A DNA stretch of 64,000 nt from Ciona intestinalis. Taxonomy: Eukaryota > Chordata > Ascidiacea > Phlebobranchia > Cionidae. The translations under genes were made by a program, and so were the position numbers. The notes under the pieces are model-generated. The model worked only from the letters and a program-made list of their open reading frames with translations, was not told where the DNA came from and did not search any database. This document shows positions 13,333 to 27,939 of this stretch, piece by piece (positions within the stretch are counted from its first letter, which is position 1; each line of letters opens with the position of its first letter). Where the stretch lies: contig NC_020173.2 of assembly GCF_000224145.3 (NCBI RefSeq), positions 2,069,494-2,133,493 on the forward strand, given 5' to 3'.

Positions 13333-15100
13333 CTATTCGAAATAAACAGCAAAAACCGACACCGAGCAAAACAACGATGAATTTTGGAAGTTACAGGAAA
13401 CGAAAGAATCACTTCTGGGGTCCCATGAGCAGAGACTGGACACCATGACTGCCTGGTCAAGTTTTTGACCCAGCGTCACGTAAACCACACATTTGTATCT
13501 ATTCTTCCAAGCCTGGTCTTTTATCTCGTTCCGAATTTCGTCGGATATTGACCTTAAAACAAAGAACCATTAGGCTACCCTTTCCTAGCTAATACACTGA
13601 ATTAAATAAAAAAATACATTTTTAAAAGTTTTACAACGACGAAAATTTTACAAAAAAAGTAGTGAAACCAACTCTTTGCAACCTAGAAAATCAAGCATTT
13701 CTTATCATTGCGCAGAAAGTCTAATATTATAATATTCGAAACAGCACCAACCTGGATAATTGACACACATCTTGTACATTGTCATACTCGATCCCTTTCA
13801 GTCTTTTCTGCAGATAGTCGTCCACTATCTTCTTGCATTTGACCATGGAGGGTTTTTCGTCTGGGGTCATTTTATATGTGGGTTCCATCTCTATTGAAGG
13901 CAGACCATTGCGTCTTAGATCTCGTGTTAGCGGTCGGTCCAGCTGTGTGCGACATTATGTATTAATTAGAGTTAAAGACCACTTCAATTAGGCTAACTAA
14001 TCAAGTTACAGTTTGAAAATTATGAGCAAACTCTGGCTAACTCTTTTGCCCGTGGCATGTCCTACAACAGGACCTAAATCAGAACAAGGTACATGGAAAT
14101 AAACTGTTTCACCCACCCAGCAAAACGTTGGTTTCCCGCTCTTTCTGTCTTCCACCCTCTGTCTTAGTTTTCTCGTAAACTTCTGCCATATTAGAACATC
14201 CTGCATGTTCATTCTTCGGTGTTCAGATAGAATCGGCAACTGCTTGGCTGACTGTTTCAAATCCATTCCAGATCCAATGCTTAAGTTCCCTGTAGTTGCC
14301 AAGGACACCAGTCTTCTCCTTGTTGGTGGCGCGGTTACTATAAATAAGAACACACACACAACTTCTTTAAACTCGAATGCACTGAATAAAAGAACGACAA
14401 GAATTGTCTCCACCATCTGAACAGCATTAAAAGTGGTTATAACTTTGACAGTGAACGCGTAAATGCGTTATAAACATGTAAGAGAGAGTTCTGAACCATA
14501 CCATTACCTAACACATACTTCAGCATTGCTCTACACATACCAGTAGTAGCCTTCATTTAAAGTAGCATTGCGATATAACTGCTGTATACTTGTAGAGTTC
14601 ATCGCATCTATACAACTTTACCTTGAACTTGGGAAGCCTTTCTTGATAAAGGGACCATCGAGCTAGATCTCTGACGTTGTGCATTTGTATTTGATCCCGA
14701 TGTATCGTTGGATCCCACGCTCCCAGATGCTCCTGGGGGAGACGTTAAACCTCCGATCTTATCAGCCAAGGATAAGCTGCCTCTGTTGAATAGAAGGACA
14801 CGTCAGAACACTCTTGACTTTGTCAGATTAAGATCATTTGTTGGGGAAATTCATTTTTTGTATGCGATTTTGAGAAACGACCTCTTAGCTGCTGATGTGC
14901 CACTTGTATTTATTAACGCTGATCGCAATTCCCAATTTGGCAAGTTGTTCAACACGAAACTTTAAGATTACATCTACGAACCTGGAGTTTTGTCTTCTTA
15001 ATCTACCGTACGGCGTCGGGCCAGCGTTCTGCTCTTGAAATTGATCATGGTAAGGACCTGGCAACGACGAACCGCTGCCTGATGTTGTCAGGACGCTCAT
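13333..15100 (-). CDS. Tctex1-domain dynein light chain-like protein
   Basis: Five coding exons on the minus strand: 15100-14982 (ATG at 15100-15098), 14782-14622, 14337-14042, 13942-13752 and 13552-13333 (stop TAG). Phases are continuous. The total is 987 nt, 328 residues. The first roughly 200 residues are Ser/Arg/Gly-rich and look disordered. The C-terminal roughly 125 residues match the Tctex1 fold: PTYKMTPDEK, then a helical stretch ending IEYDN, YKCVVYVTLGQ, a central WDP, and the terminal LFCSVSVFAVYFE. Long N-terminal extensions occur in the DYNLT4/DYNLT5 (TCTEX1D) subgroup rather than in the roughly 113-residue DYNLT1/3 type. Family role: dynein-associated, often ciliary. The donor at 14041 (AGA|GTTAGC) is weak, but it is the one that keeps frame. 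Confidence 0.88.
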
Positions 15101-15933
15101 ATTTATTTGAAAATACTATGAGCAACACAATCTACATTGATAAACAGAATCAACCACTTAGCTCCAGTAATAATCTCAACCTTACAATTGAGCGTTGTTG
15201 CTTTAGCAAACTCTATAAAGTGCTACACTACTGCGCTGCCTTGCCTATTTAGTGTTTATTTTTCTTTGGTGCGCTCACAAAACAGCAGCCTATATCTTGG
15301 CCAGGTGCACCGGTTGAAGAAGACGTAGTCCGCGCTCAGCGCGTCTGCTAATAAAGCTCTTACGTCCGACGTGCTTCGTTTTCATTTCATTTCACAATAG
15401 GTAAAATCAACAGTGAACTGCCTGACAGACTGGGCCCTGTGTCGTTCGGGAGGTCGATATACTGATGTGTTGTGTACTTAGCATTTCGCGAAGGGCCGTC
15501 GTGTTTCGTTGGAAATGGATTTATATTGTTCGCTATAAGGGCTCGTGGTGATTGGTTTCCCAATAACAAAATCTTTCATTTTTTTCATAAAAAAAGTGTT
15601 TTGTGTTAAATTGCTCTTATTGATTTTGATTCCGATTTCATGAAACTTGAGATATCTAAATCAAAGAAATTGTGCAATAACACATCAAGGCGCGGTTTCA
15701 TTACACAAAGATATACATCTTCTGTCAACGTCGAATTCTCATAACTGATCAAACGCAGCAGCCGAATTGAATTGAAAAGCTAATAAAAAGTATCGCTCCT
15801 TTCCGTGTTTTGTATAATGTCGCCATTTGTTAACAATACATTCCTTTTGTGGTAGCCAAGTGTGTTACCATTTTGTGCGAAGTGGTGTATCAGTTAAATT
15901 TGTTTACCGTACCATATCGACTATATATATAGA
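15101..15933. other. Upstream region of the Tctex1 gene, no gene seen
   Basis: Non-coding AT-rich sequence. It presumably holds the 5' UTR and promoter of the minus-strand Tctex1 gene. No conserved element or repeat was recognised. Confidence 0.5.
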
Positions 15934-16117
15934 TAGTAGGGTGGGGGGAGGGACACCTTCAGCACATAATATCCAAATTTTCTGATTGTGATTTAAACAA
16001 TTAACAACGGTCTATAGGAGTCGTGAGGGTATGGTTTTATAATTCTTTGAATGTTTACAACTAAATTGTACGAGAAAATAGAATAAAAAGGCGTCCCATC
16101 TCCCCCCACACTACTAT
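15934..16117 (+). mobile_element. GGGTGGGG-type MITE copy
   Basis: Begins TAGTAGGGTGGGGGG and ends TCCCCCCACACTACTATA, with the core CACATAATATCC, TTTAAACAATTAACAACGGTC and TTTTATAATTCTTTGAATG. It lies 3' of the esterase relic. Confidence 0.85.
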
Positions 16118-16119
16118 AC

Positions 16120-16215
16120 TTTGAACGAAAAGACAGGATAGCCTATTAGCGACAAAACAACCGTTTCTTACAGTTAAAACATATTCACATTTAATGGAGA
16201 GCAAATAAACAGGTT
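16120..16215. repeat. Dispersed repeat, partner near 32.65 kb
   Basis: GAACGAAAAGACAGGATAG, then GCGACAAAACA and an AAAACATATT.ACATTTA segment, recurs in the same order at about 32645-32745 in an intron of MON1. Two copies only were seen; the family is not recognised. Confidence 0.5.
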
Positions 16216-16221
16216 TACCTG

Positions 16222-16604
16222 GTCTGTGACCATATGGAGGCCAAGCTGTGTAGAGATTAGATTGAGAAACTCCGTAATATACAAAGCTTCCCCAGAAATC
16301 AGAAAACATGTTCGCAACCATTATATCTTCATTTGTAGCATATATATAACCCCTTTAACAAGAAACAAAATCTTACGAATTTATTTGGAGAATAAAATAT
16401 ATAGTGAAAATGAGTTAAGTAGTGAAAATCAGATAAGGACAAAATGAATATAGTGAAAATCAGATAAGGACAAAATGAAGAAACTGGACCTACATTGTTC
16501 TATGGACGTATGGTAGCTCTGCACCATGGATAGGTGAATTTGGAGGGTAACTATTCGAATATAGGTAGACAGAGTTTGGTATGTTCGTCGTCGCAGCACC
16601 AAAG
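16222..16604 (-). pseudogene. Carboxylesterase relic (two exons)
   Basis: Exon-like block 16604-16494 is 111 nt, the same length and phase as exon 8 of the two intact esterases, and keeps the catalytic-histidine motif as HGAELPYVH. Block about 16321-16223 matches exon 9 (NMFSDFWGSF, YYGVSQSN, TAWPPY). No acceptor in the right phase is visible before the second block: the only nearby AG gives the wrong frame. There is no recognisable exon 7 upstream or exon 10 downstream. I therefore call it a decayed third copy. It could instead belong to an unusual isoform of the neighbouring gene, which I consider less likely. Confidence 0.7.
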
Positions 16605-17428
16605 CTGTTGTAACAGAAGGCATGTGGTTTCATTTCACGTTTCATTCAACTACAAAACTTTGCATGTCTAGAAAAATACTTGTAGTCAAACGGTTTAGTT
16701 GAAAAGTTGAGGTTAAAATACAATTTTTATCTTTGCCATTGTAATATTCCAGCTTGTGTTGCCAATACAGACACCTTAAAAGTCAATACAGACAACTTGG
16801 ATTCATCACTTTCTGTTTCCTTAACCGAAAATTTGTCCTGCCAATCAGTCTGCTAACTCAATCATTACAATGAAGAAAACGCTAAAATTTGACAAGTATT
16901 TAAAGTTCAAAAGCCGGAGTTGCAACTGCTATTTTAGAGCTATAGATAAACGTAGTTTGCGCACAGTCATGTTGATATAATTCCCACTCGTTTGGTTAAC
17001 TTTTGCCTCTCTATCTTTAACAAATCTGTCCCTTTAGATTTTAGAATCAGCTTTATACTTGGCCACGTTCTGTACCGTTATAAATTCTATTTTGAGTCGT
17101 TCTTCATGTAGTATTCTTATATGGGCGTCTTGCTATTTGGCGATTTTACGCTATAGACCAGGATAGGCATTGCTGCTTTTAAAATCTGTTACAAGTTTGA
17201 TACGCTATGTTGAATTATGTAGTAAGTTACACAACCACCAAACGCAAATAAACTTTTGTAAAACTGAGGGTAAAGTTTTTAGTGTAATACAGATAATAAT
17301 ATTCACTATCTAATATATTTTTTTGCCTAATAAACAAAATTTAAAGTGCAGTAATTAAATATCATTATCTAGGTTTCAATTACGAAACATTTTTTTGTAT
17401 ACGCTCTAATTGTTTCAGATACAGTTGT
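16605..17428. other. Spacer between esterase relic and esterase A
   Basis: AT-rich, with no exon matching the esterase family on either strand. It presumably contains the 3' UTR of esterase A. Confidence 0.5.
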
Positions 17429-20400
17429 TTAAATGTTGGTAAAAACTGTCAAAAACAGCATTAACATGTACAGCAGCAAAGGATTGGTGGATTTATAACA
17501 TGTAGCGCCGCTGGTTGTTTCTATTATCCCTATATCGTTGCTGGTTGTCATCTCAACTGTAGCATCAGTTGTAAGATTAATGTAGATTCCTAACGAGTCC
17601 CAGAAATCGCATATTTCGCTTTTGTGTCCGGTCAATACAGTTGTGTTTGGGACTTTGATTCGTAAAAGCTGCAAAACGAAATGAAGTATATAGTAGGGTG
17701 GGGGAAGATGGGACACCTCTTCATTCTATTCTCTCGTCCAATTTGGTGGGAAGCATATAAAATTTAAAGAATTATGAAACCTTATCCCTACAACTCCAAT
17801 ATACCGATGCTAAGTATATAAAACACGATCAGGATGTTTAGAAATCATGTGCCAAAGGTGTCCCATCTTTCCCCACCCTACTGTATATAAGTTACTGTAT
17901 GCAACAAAAATGCAGCACAAAAAATCCAACCTCATCTGCTGTACTGGCATAGGCGGGCCAAGTAGCGAACGTGTTAGACTGCGGAACTCCATTGTGGGCG
18001 AAGTTTCCCCAGTAATCAGAGAACATATTCATGATAATATTATCGTCTGCAGTTGGGGTGGGTCTATAACACAAAATGTTATAACAAGTGTATAATACAA
18101 TATTAAACTGTCACCTTTTGTATTTGCAATTACACAAAAATATTTTACCCAAAAATCACCGTACAGCAAAGTTTACTTACAGGGTCCTGAAAACGTAAGC
18201 AAGCTCAACGGCATGTGTTGATGCATTGGGAGGGTAAGCATTTGAATAGAAATACACCGAAGCGGGAAGGTCGGTCGTTTTGTGCGCCAATCTAATTCAA
18301 CATAGTGGAAATTACAGTGTAAAAACTTTGTGTCAATATTCTTCTTCGTTTAAATTACCTGGCAATTGCCCGAGTTGGGCACACGAAAATACCATCTCCC
18401 CCCGAATCATAAGTTAGTTTCGCGTAATTAAACTCAGCTTCGTTGCTCGCTTGCTTGGAATATTCCTCTACTATTAAAGGGGCGACTTGGGAACCAAAGT
18501 TAGCAATTGTGGAGTTCTGCAATTTTAAAAAGTGGGGCAATGTAGCTAATATTTTTTTGCTGGTAGTAGTATAGTTACCACAAACTCTTCTCTGCTGACA
18601 TGCGTTTCCGGCTGATACGTCTGCGAGTATCCTTCTTCAGTGTTAGCACCGACGATAATGGCTTTCTTGTTCCAGTTACCAGATTGAATTAGTTTTAACG
18701 GCTGGTCTTGAATAAGTACTTTGTCAACATAAGGACGAAATGGCTCGATGCCTCCCAAACTAGTTTCACGTTGTATGACAAAGTTAGAAACAGCTGGATA
18801 AGCGGACAAGATGATACTTGCATCTTTTTCTCTGTGGAAAGTGTGAAAAAGTCTATGCTGCTATAACATATAGAGGCAACTGTATACGTAACGTTAAAGG
18901 TTGGGGTTAAACGGTGTATAGCTATAAATAAGTCAACATATATAATAAGAGGGAGAACACGGGACACCTTTAGCACATAATATATAAGTATCGTGGATTC
19001 GTGATCGTGTTTTAAACAAACAACAACTAATGGTCTATGGTCGTGGGGTGGTTTATAAGTTTTTAAATGCTCTTTGTTTATTACAAAATGGGTCGAGAAA
19101 ATTGATAGAAATGGTGTACCATCTTCCCCCACCCTACCATACAACAACGCGTTCAGTTTCATACTCACAATAAACATTGAATTTCCTGCGTTCCAGTGCA
19201 ATTAATGGTTTGGAGCAAAAACCTGGTCAACTCGTTTGCTTCAGTATTTGTGTAAAATTGATAATAAGCGGGACTGCTTTGTATTATTGCTCTGTGGAAG
19301 AGCGATTCACTTGTTGGCGACACAAGATGGAAAACTACAGACTGTGCCCCAGCGCTTTCTCCAAATATTGTGACCTGGAATAAAGGAAATATAAAGCATT
19401 GTTTTCAAACACTCATTTTTTTATGAATGAATGAATGGATGTAACTTGTTTAATTCCCCTCAGGTTGCGGGGCAACAGCCAACGTTGTATGTTCTGTTTC
19501 ACACACCTTGTACCAGCTGACGAGTTACCACGTATATGTACTTTGTAAGTATAATGTGGTTATTATACAGCATAATATACCTTGTCCTTGTCTCCACCGA
19601 AGTTAGCAATATTATCCTTGACCCACGTCAAAGCTAGTTGTTGATCTCGTATTCCTTGGTTACCTTCCAAAACCACATCACCCTCGTTTAATGAGAGAAA
19701 TCCAAAAGCCCCTTAAAAACAGCAGATTCATTAATCATTAACACTACAGCATTTATTACGCGAATCGCATTGAAAAAATCCGTGTCAAAGAAAATCTGGA
19801 AATATTTTGTGCTGGAGCGGAAGAAATGGATATCTTCTTAAACATCTTTATTTACATACTTACTAAGTGAGTAGTTCGCCAATACTACCATAGTATAACA
19901 GTGGTAATATTTAAGCTATAGAACGGTAAAAAGGATATTTCTTTAAACATCTACTTCCATACTTACCAAGTCGATAGTTCGCCGACACTACCACAGTATT
20001 GGTTCTGTTGCAGAGTGCTTTGCCGTCGTATACGGGGTCACCGATAGCTCCAAACATGAACGCTCCTCCGTATATCCATACCATGACCGGGAGACGGTCT
20101 TCGGGTGTAATAGCCGTGTCAAGGTTTAAAGTTGAGGGAACAAACACGTTAAGTACAAGGCAGTCTTCGGTGTACTGTGGGAAAGTCAGTTTAGTTTAAG
20201 CTTGATTTAATACAGAACATGTTACGAAAAGTAACAGGCATAAATCAAAACCAACCAATCGTATATATAATAATGAAAATATAAACTGTGGTATCGTCAG
20301 TCTCTTATTTAATTACAGAAGAACATGCTTACGTATAGACCGTTGCTCTGAGGACACTGGATGTACTTATATCCCGACACATCTAACGATCCTTGGTGCG

Positions 20401-20712
20401 AAACCGGCAAGGGTGACTTGAACCTTTTATAACATACGGCAACGTGTTGTTATACATTTGTGTAAAAAAATAATATCATATAAGGAAAAAAATTAAACAA
20501 AACATGAAAACAGTTACACAAAATATAATATAATTAAGTTACCTTAAACTCCCAATAGGTGGTTGGGCAAAGGGGACTGCATAAAACGCATGCGCTTCTG
20601 CTGTACTTGTTCCATTTAGCAATCCACTAGTTGTGTTCACAACAGGAACTGCAAAGACTTCAAAAACTGACACTTTAAGTAGCAAAATGCACATGCAAGG
20701 TAAGACCTTCAT
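17429..20712 (-). CDS. Carboxylesterase/cholinesterase-family protein A
   Basis: Ten coding exons, minus strand: 20712-20543, 20423-20333, 20174-19967, 19711-19581, 19374-19169, 18831-18579, 18516-18359, 18291-18181, 18063-17931 and 17668-17429. The total is 1701 nt, 566 residues, a normal family length. The N-terminus is hydrophobic ([15 protein letters not shown]), so a signal peptide is likely. Alpha/beta-hydrolase motifs in order: [34 protein letters not shown] (oxyanion-hole region), NYRLGAFGFLS, and the nucleophile elbow FGESAG with Ser207. NTEEG supplies the probable acid Glu335 and [10 protein letters not shown] the probable His432. The last exon ends in a hydrophobic run ([13 protein letters not shown]), suggesting a GPI signal or a membrane tail. 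Secreted or cell-surface ester hydrolase; the substrate cannot be told from sequence. Confidence 0.92.
17689..17885 (-). mobile_element. GGGTGGGG-type MITE in last intron of esterase A
   Basis: TAGTAGGGTGGGGGAAGATG at the left end and CATCTTTCCCCACCCTACTG at the right form a near-perfect inverted repeat. The internal core is reversed relative to the copy at 15934. It is inside the intron 17669-17930. Confidence 0.88.
18942..19140 (+). mobile_element. GGGTGGGG-type MITE in intron 5 of esterase A
   Basis: The left end is diverged (TAATAAGAGGGAGAACACGGGACACC). The right end CATCTTCCCCCACCCTACC is intact. It has the family core with an internal short deletion near the GGTCTATGG segment. Confidence 0.78.
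19424..19560 (-). mobile_element. SINE tail fragment in intron 4 of esterase A
   Basis: Reverse orientation of the recurrent tail: ATGAATGAATGAATG, then a GTAACTTG...GTTTCACACACCTTGTACCAGCTGACGAGTTACCA string and TACTTTGTA. It is the same module as the SINE copies in NAGLU and PIK3R. Confidence 0.7.
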
Positions 20713-21431
20713 TACGCTTCACTGCAACTGAAAACACGTCTAGTCAAAATGGTTGATCTATGGAGCATAACGTTCGAGCTATACCAGCATATATATAGGC
20801 TACAACAATAGGTTTATTGCGCGTCTCTAACAAACATTCATAATTCGATTTTGTCTTGAACTGTTTGCTTTACGGGTAAGTCTACTAAACTCGGCATTAA
20901 AAAGGAACTTCCAAGAAGGTTTAACGAGGAACAAAAACCCAAAGTTGTACAGCGCAAAGTAAAATTCCTTCGTCAGAAGTAGCGTAAAATAGATTTGTGC
21001 GCTCGGGCATAAAATTATAATACTTTACCCTTGCCTACCTGGTTATTTAGCAAGAGGATAAAAATATGGCATTCCAGCTTTTGCTTCTAAAATACCAACT
21101 TGGAATTGTGAAACCTTTTGTCATTGTGTTTACTAAGCGTCCAAACCTGAATAGACTCTATTATACGCCTGGGGTTAACCTATTGACCGAAAATAAGAGT
21201 AAGGCCATTTATAACCTACTGACACGCATGGATTGAACACCCACGTGTTATAAAGTCTGTCGTGGTTAACCCACGCCAGAATCAAGTAAAAACTACATTA
21301 GTTCATTCAGCACGCGGCGTATTGCAACCTGGTGTTTATATTTTTTGAACAGTATAGCCCTGTAAACTTTGAGTTGACCTATACGTAAATATCATGTGTA
21401 TTAATTAAAAAAGAGCATGTTTCTTTGTGTA
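20713..21431. other. Intergenic region between esterases A and B
   Basis: Upstream of the esterase A start and downstream of esterase B. No exon or RNA gene was seen. It presumably contains the promoter of A. Confidence 0.5.
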
Positions 21432-21628
21432 ATATAGTATGTGGGGGTAGATGAGATATATTTAGCACAAATTATCAAAATATCCTGACCGTGTTTTAAA
21501 AAATTAACAACGGTCCATGGTAGTTGTGAGGATATAGTTTTATAATTCCTTAAATGTTCTTTGTTTACCACCAAATCGAATGAAAAAATAGAATAAAAAG
21601 GTGTCCCATCTTCCCCAACCTACTGTAC
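21432..21628 (+). mobile_element. GGGTGGGG-type MITE, intergenic
   Basis: Left end diverged (TAGTATGTGGGGGTAGATGAG), right end GTGTCCCATCTTCCCCAACCTACTG. The internal core is typical. Confidence 0.82.
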
Positions 21629-21751
21629 ATTAAACAATATTTCTTTAATTTACTATGTACGATAAACATTCATTTGAAACTGCAAAAGTGTCAATTTACA
21701 ACTGCTTATCTAATCAAAAATAAAAGATGACATTTCCTAATCATTTAACAA

Positions 21752-25319
<3,568 letters not shown>

Positions 25320-26158
25320 TTTCTATATATTTCTAGAAAAACATATATCCCAATAACTGATTAAAGAGAACGAAGTTGTGGCTATACCACCACGTTTAAT
25401 AAACTATAGTTAATGGTATATGTCAGTCGTCAGTGCGGATTAAATTTGAAAATTCTCCCAAACCAAAGCTTTCTTTTGAAGTAATTACACAGGTACAGAT
25501 CATCTTTGCATAATTGTTCAGTTTGCATATTTGAAATTGCTAAAACACTTTTGGAACTGACCTTAAAAACATAGAAAGTTATATTTCGAAACACAAATGT
25601 TTTTTTCTTCGACAACGCAAGTTACCTTTAGCCTATGAAATATAATATTTGCGGTGTACGGCTATTATACCGTTGTTCTGTGCCCGTAGGGGCATTATAA
25701 GCTTATAACTAGCCCTGATCTTCAAAATTTGTGTTCATTGCTGACTCTAGATGAAATTTGCAAGCCTGGTATTTTATTTGGCATACAGCACGTTACCATT
25801 TTTTCCTAGCATTAACCTATACCACTTTACAGCGCTTGATATTACTTTAGCATGTTGACTTATAACGTATATAGCCCATACATCCTGTCACGATGATCCA
25901 TCACGGAACTTGTGTTAAGTTAAACCAACACTAAACCTTGGCAATGTTTATTACAATATTGGCAACCGGCTTGTCCAGAACAACAAACGCTGTCCTTGTC
26001 ACTTCATGTGCAAATAAATGTGAATAATATGTATTTTGAATTTCCGTTCGAGATATTACGATTCAAACCCTTTATAGGTTGTAGTTATAACTTTCTGACA
26101 AACTTTCACTTTTTAAAGTGTTTTGTGGTATATAAACTCATGTCCTGCGTTTTTTCAA
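25320..26158. other. Upstream region of esterase B
   Basis: AT-rich sequence between the esterase B start codon and the decayed copy. A minus-strand open frame at 25430-25615 has no family similarity I can name. It probably includes the esterase B promoter. Confidence 0.45.
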
Positions 26159-27119
26159 TTAAAATCGTATTTTCTTAGTTTGGAAAATAATGTAATTAAA
26201 GGCGACAACAAAAAACTGTAAAAGAGCCAATTCAGCAAAAGAATATAGAAGTTGACATATGTTATCACCAAACATCGAACCAAAGACAGTTACGTTTACG
26301 TAGACCCCTACAGAATCCCAAAAGTTTGTAGTTTGTTTTAATCGTAACGTTAGTCTAATTTTGATGAGTAAGATAGATTCCACTGCATTGTATTAATCAT
26401 ACGCGCCTTCCCCGCCTTACGTGCCGCCAGCCTAATTATTGCCAGGTCTGCGCTTTTTGCGTTTGCTTCAGTTTGAGCTTCCTGGACAAAATGTGCTAGT
26501 TCGTGGTTAAAACAGTTACACAGGTATAGTTCTCGTTCCACTGTACAGCTACATAGTTAGTTCTTGCTCTACTGTTGCTCTATATGAATGTTGTAATGGT
26601 CGCTGTAGGGAAAGACCGTCATCAGTTGTAAGTACACCATTATGTTTTGCATGTGTACGGTATTAGTTTACTTACAGCACAGAGGTATTGGGTTGGATGG
26701 ATACCATTAGCAAACGCTCAAGTTGTAAGTAAACGGTTAGTGCTCTTCGCTTATGACCGAATAGGACGATGAAAAATAATTATAACATGCACTATTTCCC
26801 CCAGCCTACTATTTGTTATCTTGACGTGTTTTAATTCAACTATATCGCTGTCGAATTGAGTTGTGGTATGATTGTAATAGGCAGGGTCTCCATTATCTTG
26901 GTTAAGGCAACGTCGCGGACCAATCAATAATTAGTAATTACGATGGACAATATACCTTCACCAATGCTAGCAATGTTATTCTTGTCCCACACAAGTGCAG
27001 CCAACTGTGGATCTTTGGTTCGTATAGTTTTTTTGTTTAGTTTTGAAATCAGGTAAAGCCAAACACTATGAACGTAAGGTGTTAAACATTTAGTTGAATG
27101 ACTTCATTTAAAATTAATG

Positions 27120-27330
27120 TCCGGCGGTGTGGCAGAGTGGTTGGCGCGGTTGCCCCAAACTGAGAGGTGACAGGTTCGAGGTTAGTCGTTGTCACATGCT
27201 GTGACGCGTATGTGTGATTTAAAAAGGCATTTAACGGCAATTAATGAGTTGTCTAAATTACTAACCATTCAATGTGTATAGGTATCGCTGATGTGTATGA
27301 AACAGAACACACATATATATATATACCGGT
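27120..27330 (+). mobile_element. tRNA-derived SINE with tRNA-like head
   Basis: GTCCGGCGGTGTGGCAGAGTGGTTGG resembles a Pol III A box and GGTTCGAGGTT a B box. Downstream are TTAACGGCAATTAATGAGTTGTCTAAATTA and GGTGTGTATGAAACAGAACAC-type tail remnants. It recurs in NAGLU introns. Confidence 0.7.
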
Positions 27331-27362
27331 GACCTTATGTTGGCCACATTCAATATGATATA

Positions 27363-27558
27363 TATAGTAGGGTGGGGAAAGATGGGACACCTTTAGCACT
27401 TAATATCCCAATGTCCTGACCGTGTTTTAAACAATTAACAACGGTCTATGGAAGTCGTGAGGATACAGTTTTATAATTATTTGAATGTTCTTTGTTTACT
27501 ACCAAATGGGACGCGAAAATAGAGATAAAAAGTGTCCCATCTTCCCCCATCCTACTGT
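27363..27558 (+). mobile_element. GGGTGGGG-type MITE in the esterase relic
   Basis: TAGTAGGGTGGGGAAAGATG at the left, CATCTTCCCCCATCCTACTG at the right, full core. One of the best-preserved copies. It splits the relic's exon 3-like and exon 4-like blocks. Confidence 0.88.
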
Positions 27559-27939
27559 ATAGTTATACACAAAACCAATTTACCTAATCTGTAGTTTATC
27601 AAAACGACAAACGTTTTTGTTGCATTATTTTAAGCGAGACTTTTAATTCGTAGTGCCATCATACAGAACTAATGGTTATTGTTAATTAACCCAAATAAAC
27701 CCGCTGCTGTGTATTTATACCACGACAGGTAGTGTTACGAAATTGGCAATCAAAGACACGTAAACGTTCATTACAATCTTTCGCCAACTTGAACTAGTTT
27801 TAAAATGAAGTTTTCGTTTCCTAAAAATACAATATTTACTCAAGATGCTAATGCAAATATGTACCTTCCATTGGCCGCAAAAACGCGCAAGCGAGTTTGC
27901 GCATTTTCACGGTTATTGTAATGTTTTATGAAATTACGC

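Larger units (their letters stand above)
26159..27640 (-). pseudogene. Decayed carboxylesterase copy (relic exons)
   Basis: Three blocks on the minus strand keep esterase order. About 27625-27583 reads NATKTFVVLINYRLG, against [15 protein letters not shown] in exon 3. About 27010-26940 reads KDPQLAALVWDKNNIASIGEG, against [21 protein letters not shown] in exon 4. About 26383-26159 contains NFWDSVGVYVNVTV, against [14 protein letters not shown] in exon 10, followed by a hydrophobic tail. I could not find the nucleophile exon (GESAG) or exons 1, 2 and 5-9, and the surviving motifs are mutated. A non-functional third or fourth family member is the simplest reading. Confidence 0.75.

Noticed and set aside
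25430..25615. Small minus-strand gene upstream of esterase B
   Set aside because: No start context, splice partner or recognisable family; only weak similarity of a short motif to 26350-26541.
26350..26541. Minus-strand open frame with LYLCNCFNHEL
   Set aside because: Overlaps the decayed esterase copy; no family recognised and no supporting exons.
27123..27195. Functional tRNA gene (also near 39857 and 40797)
   Set aside because: A- and B-box-like sequences are followed by the same SINE body and tail; cloverleaf pairing is poor. Treated as SINE heads.
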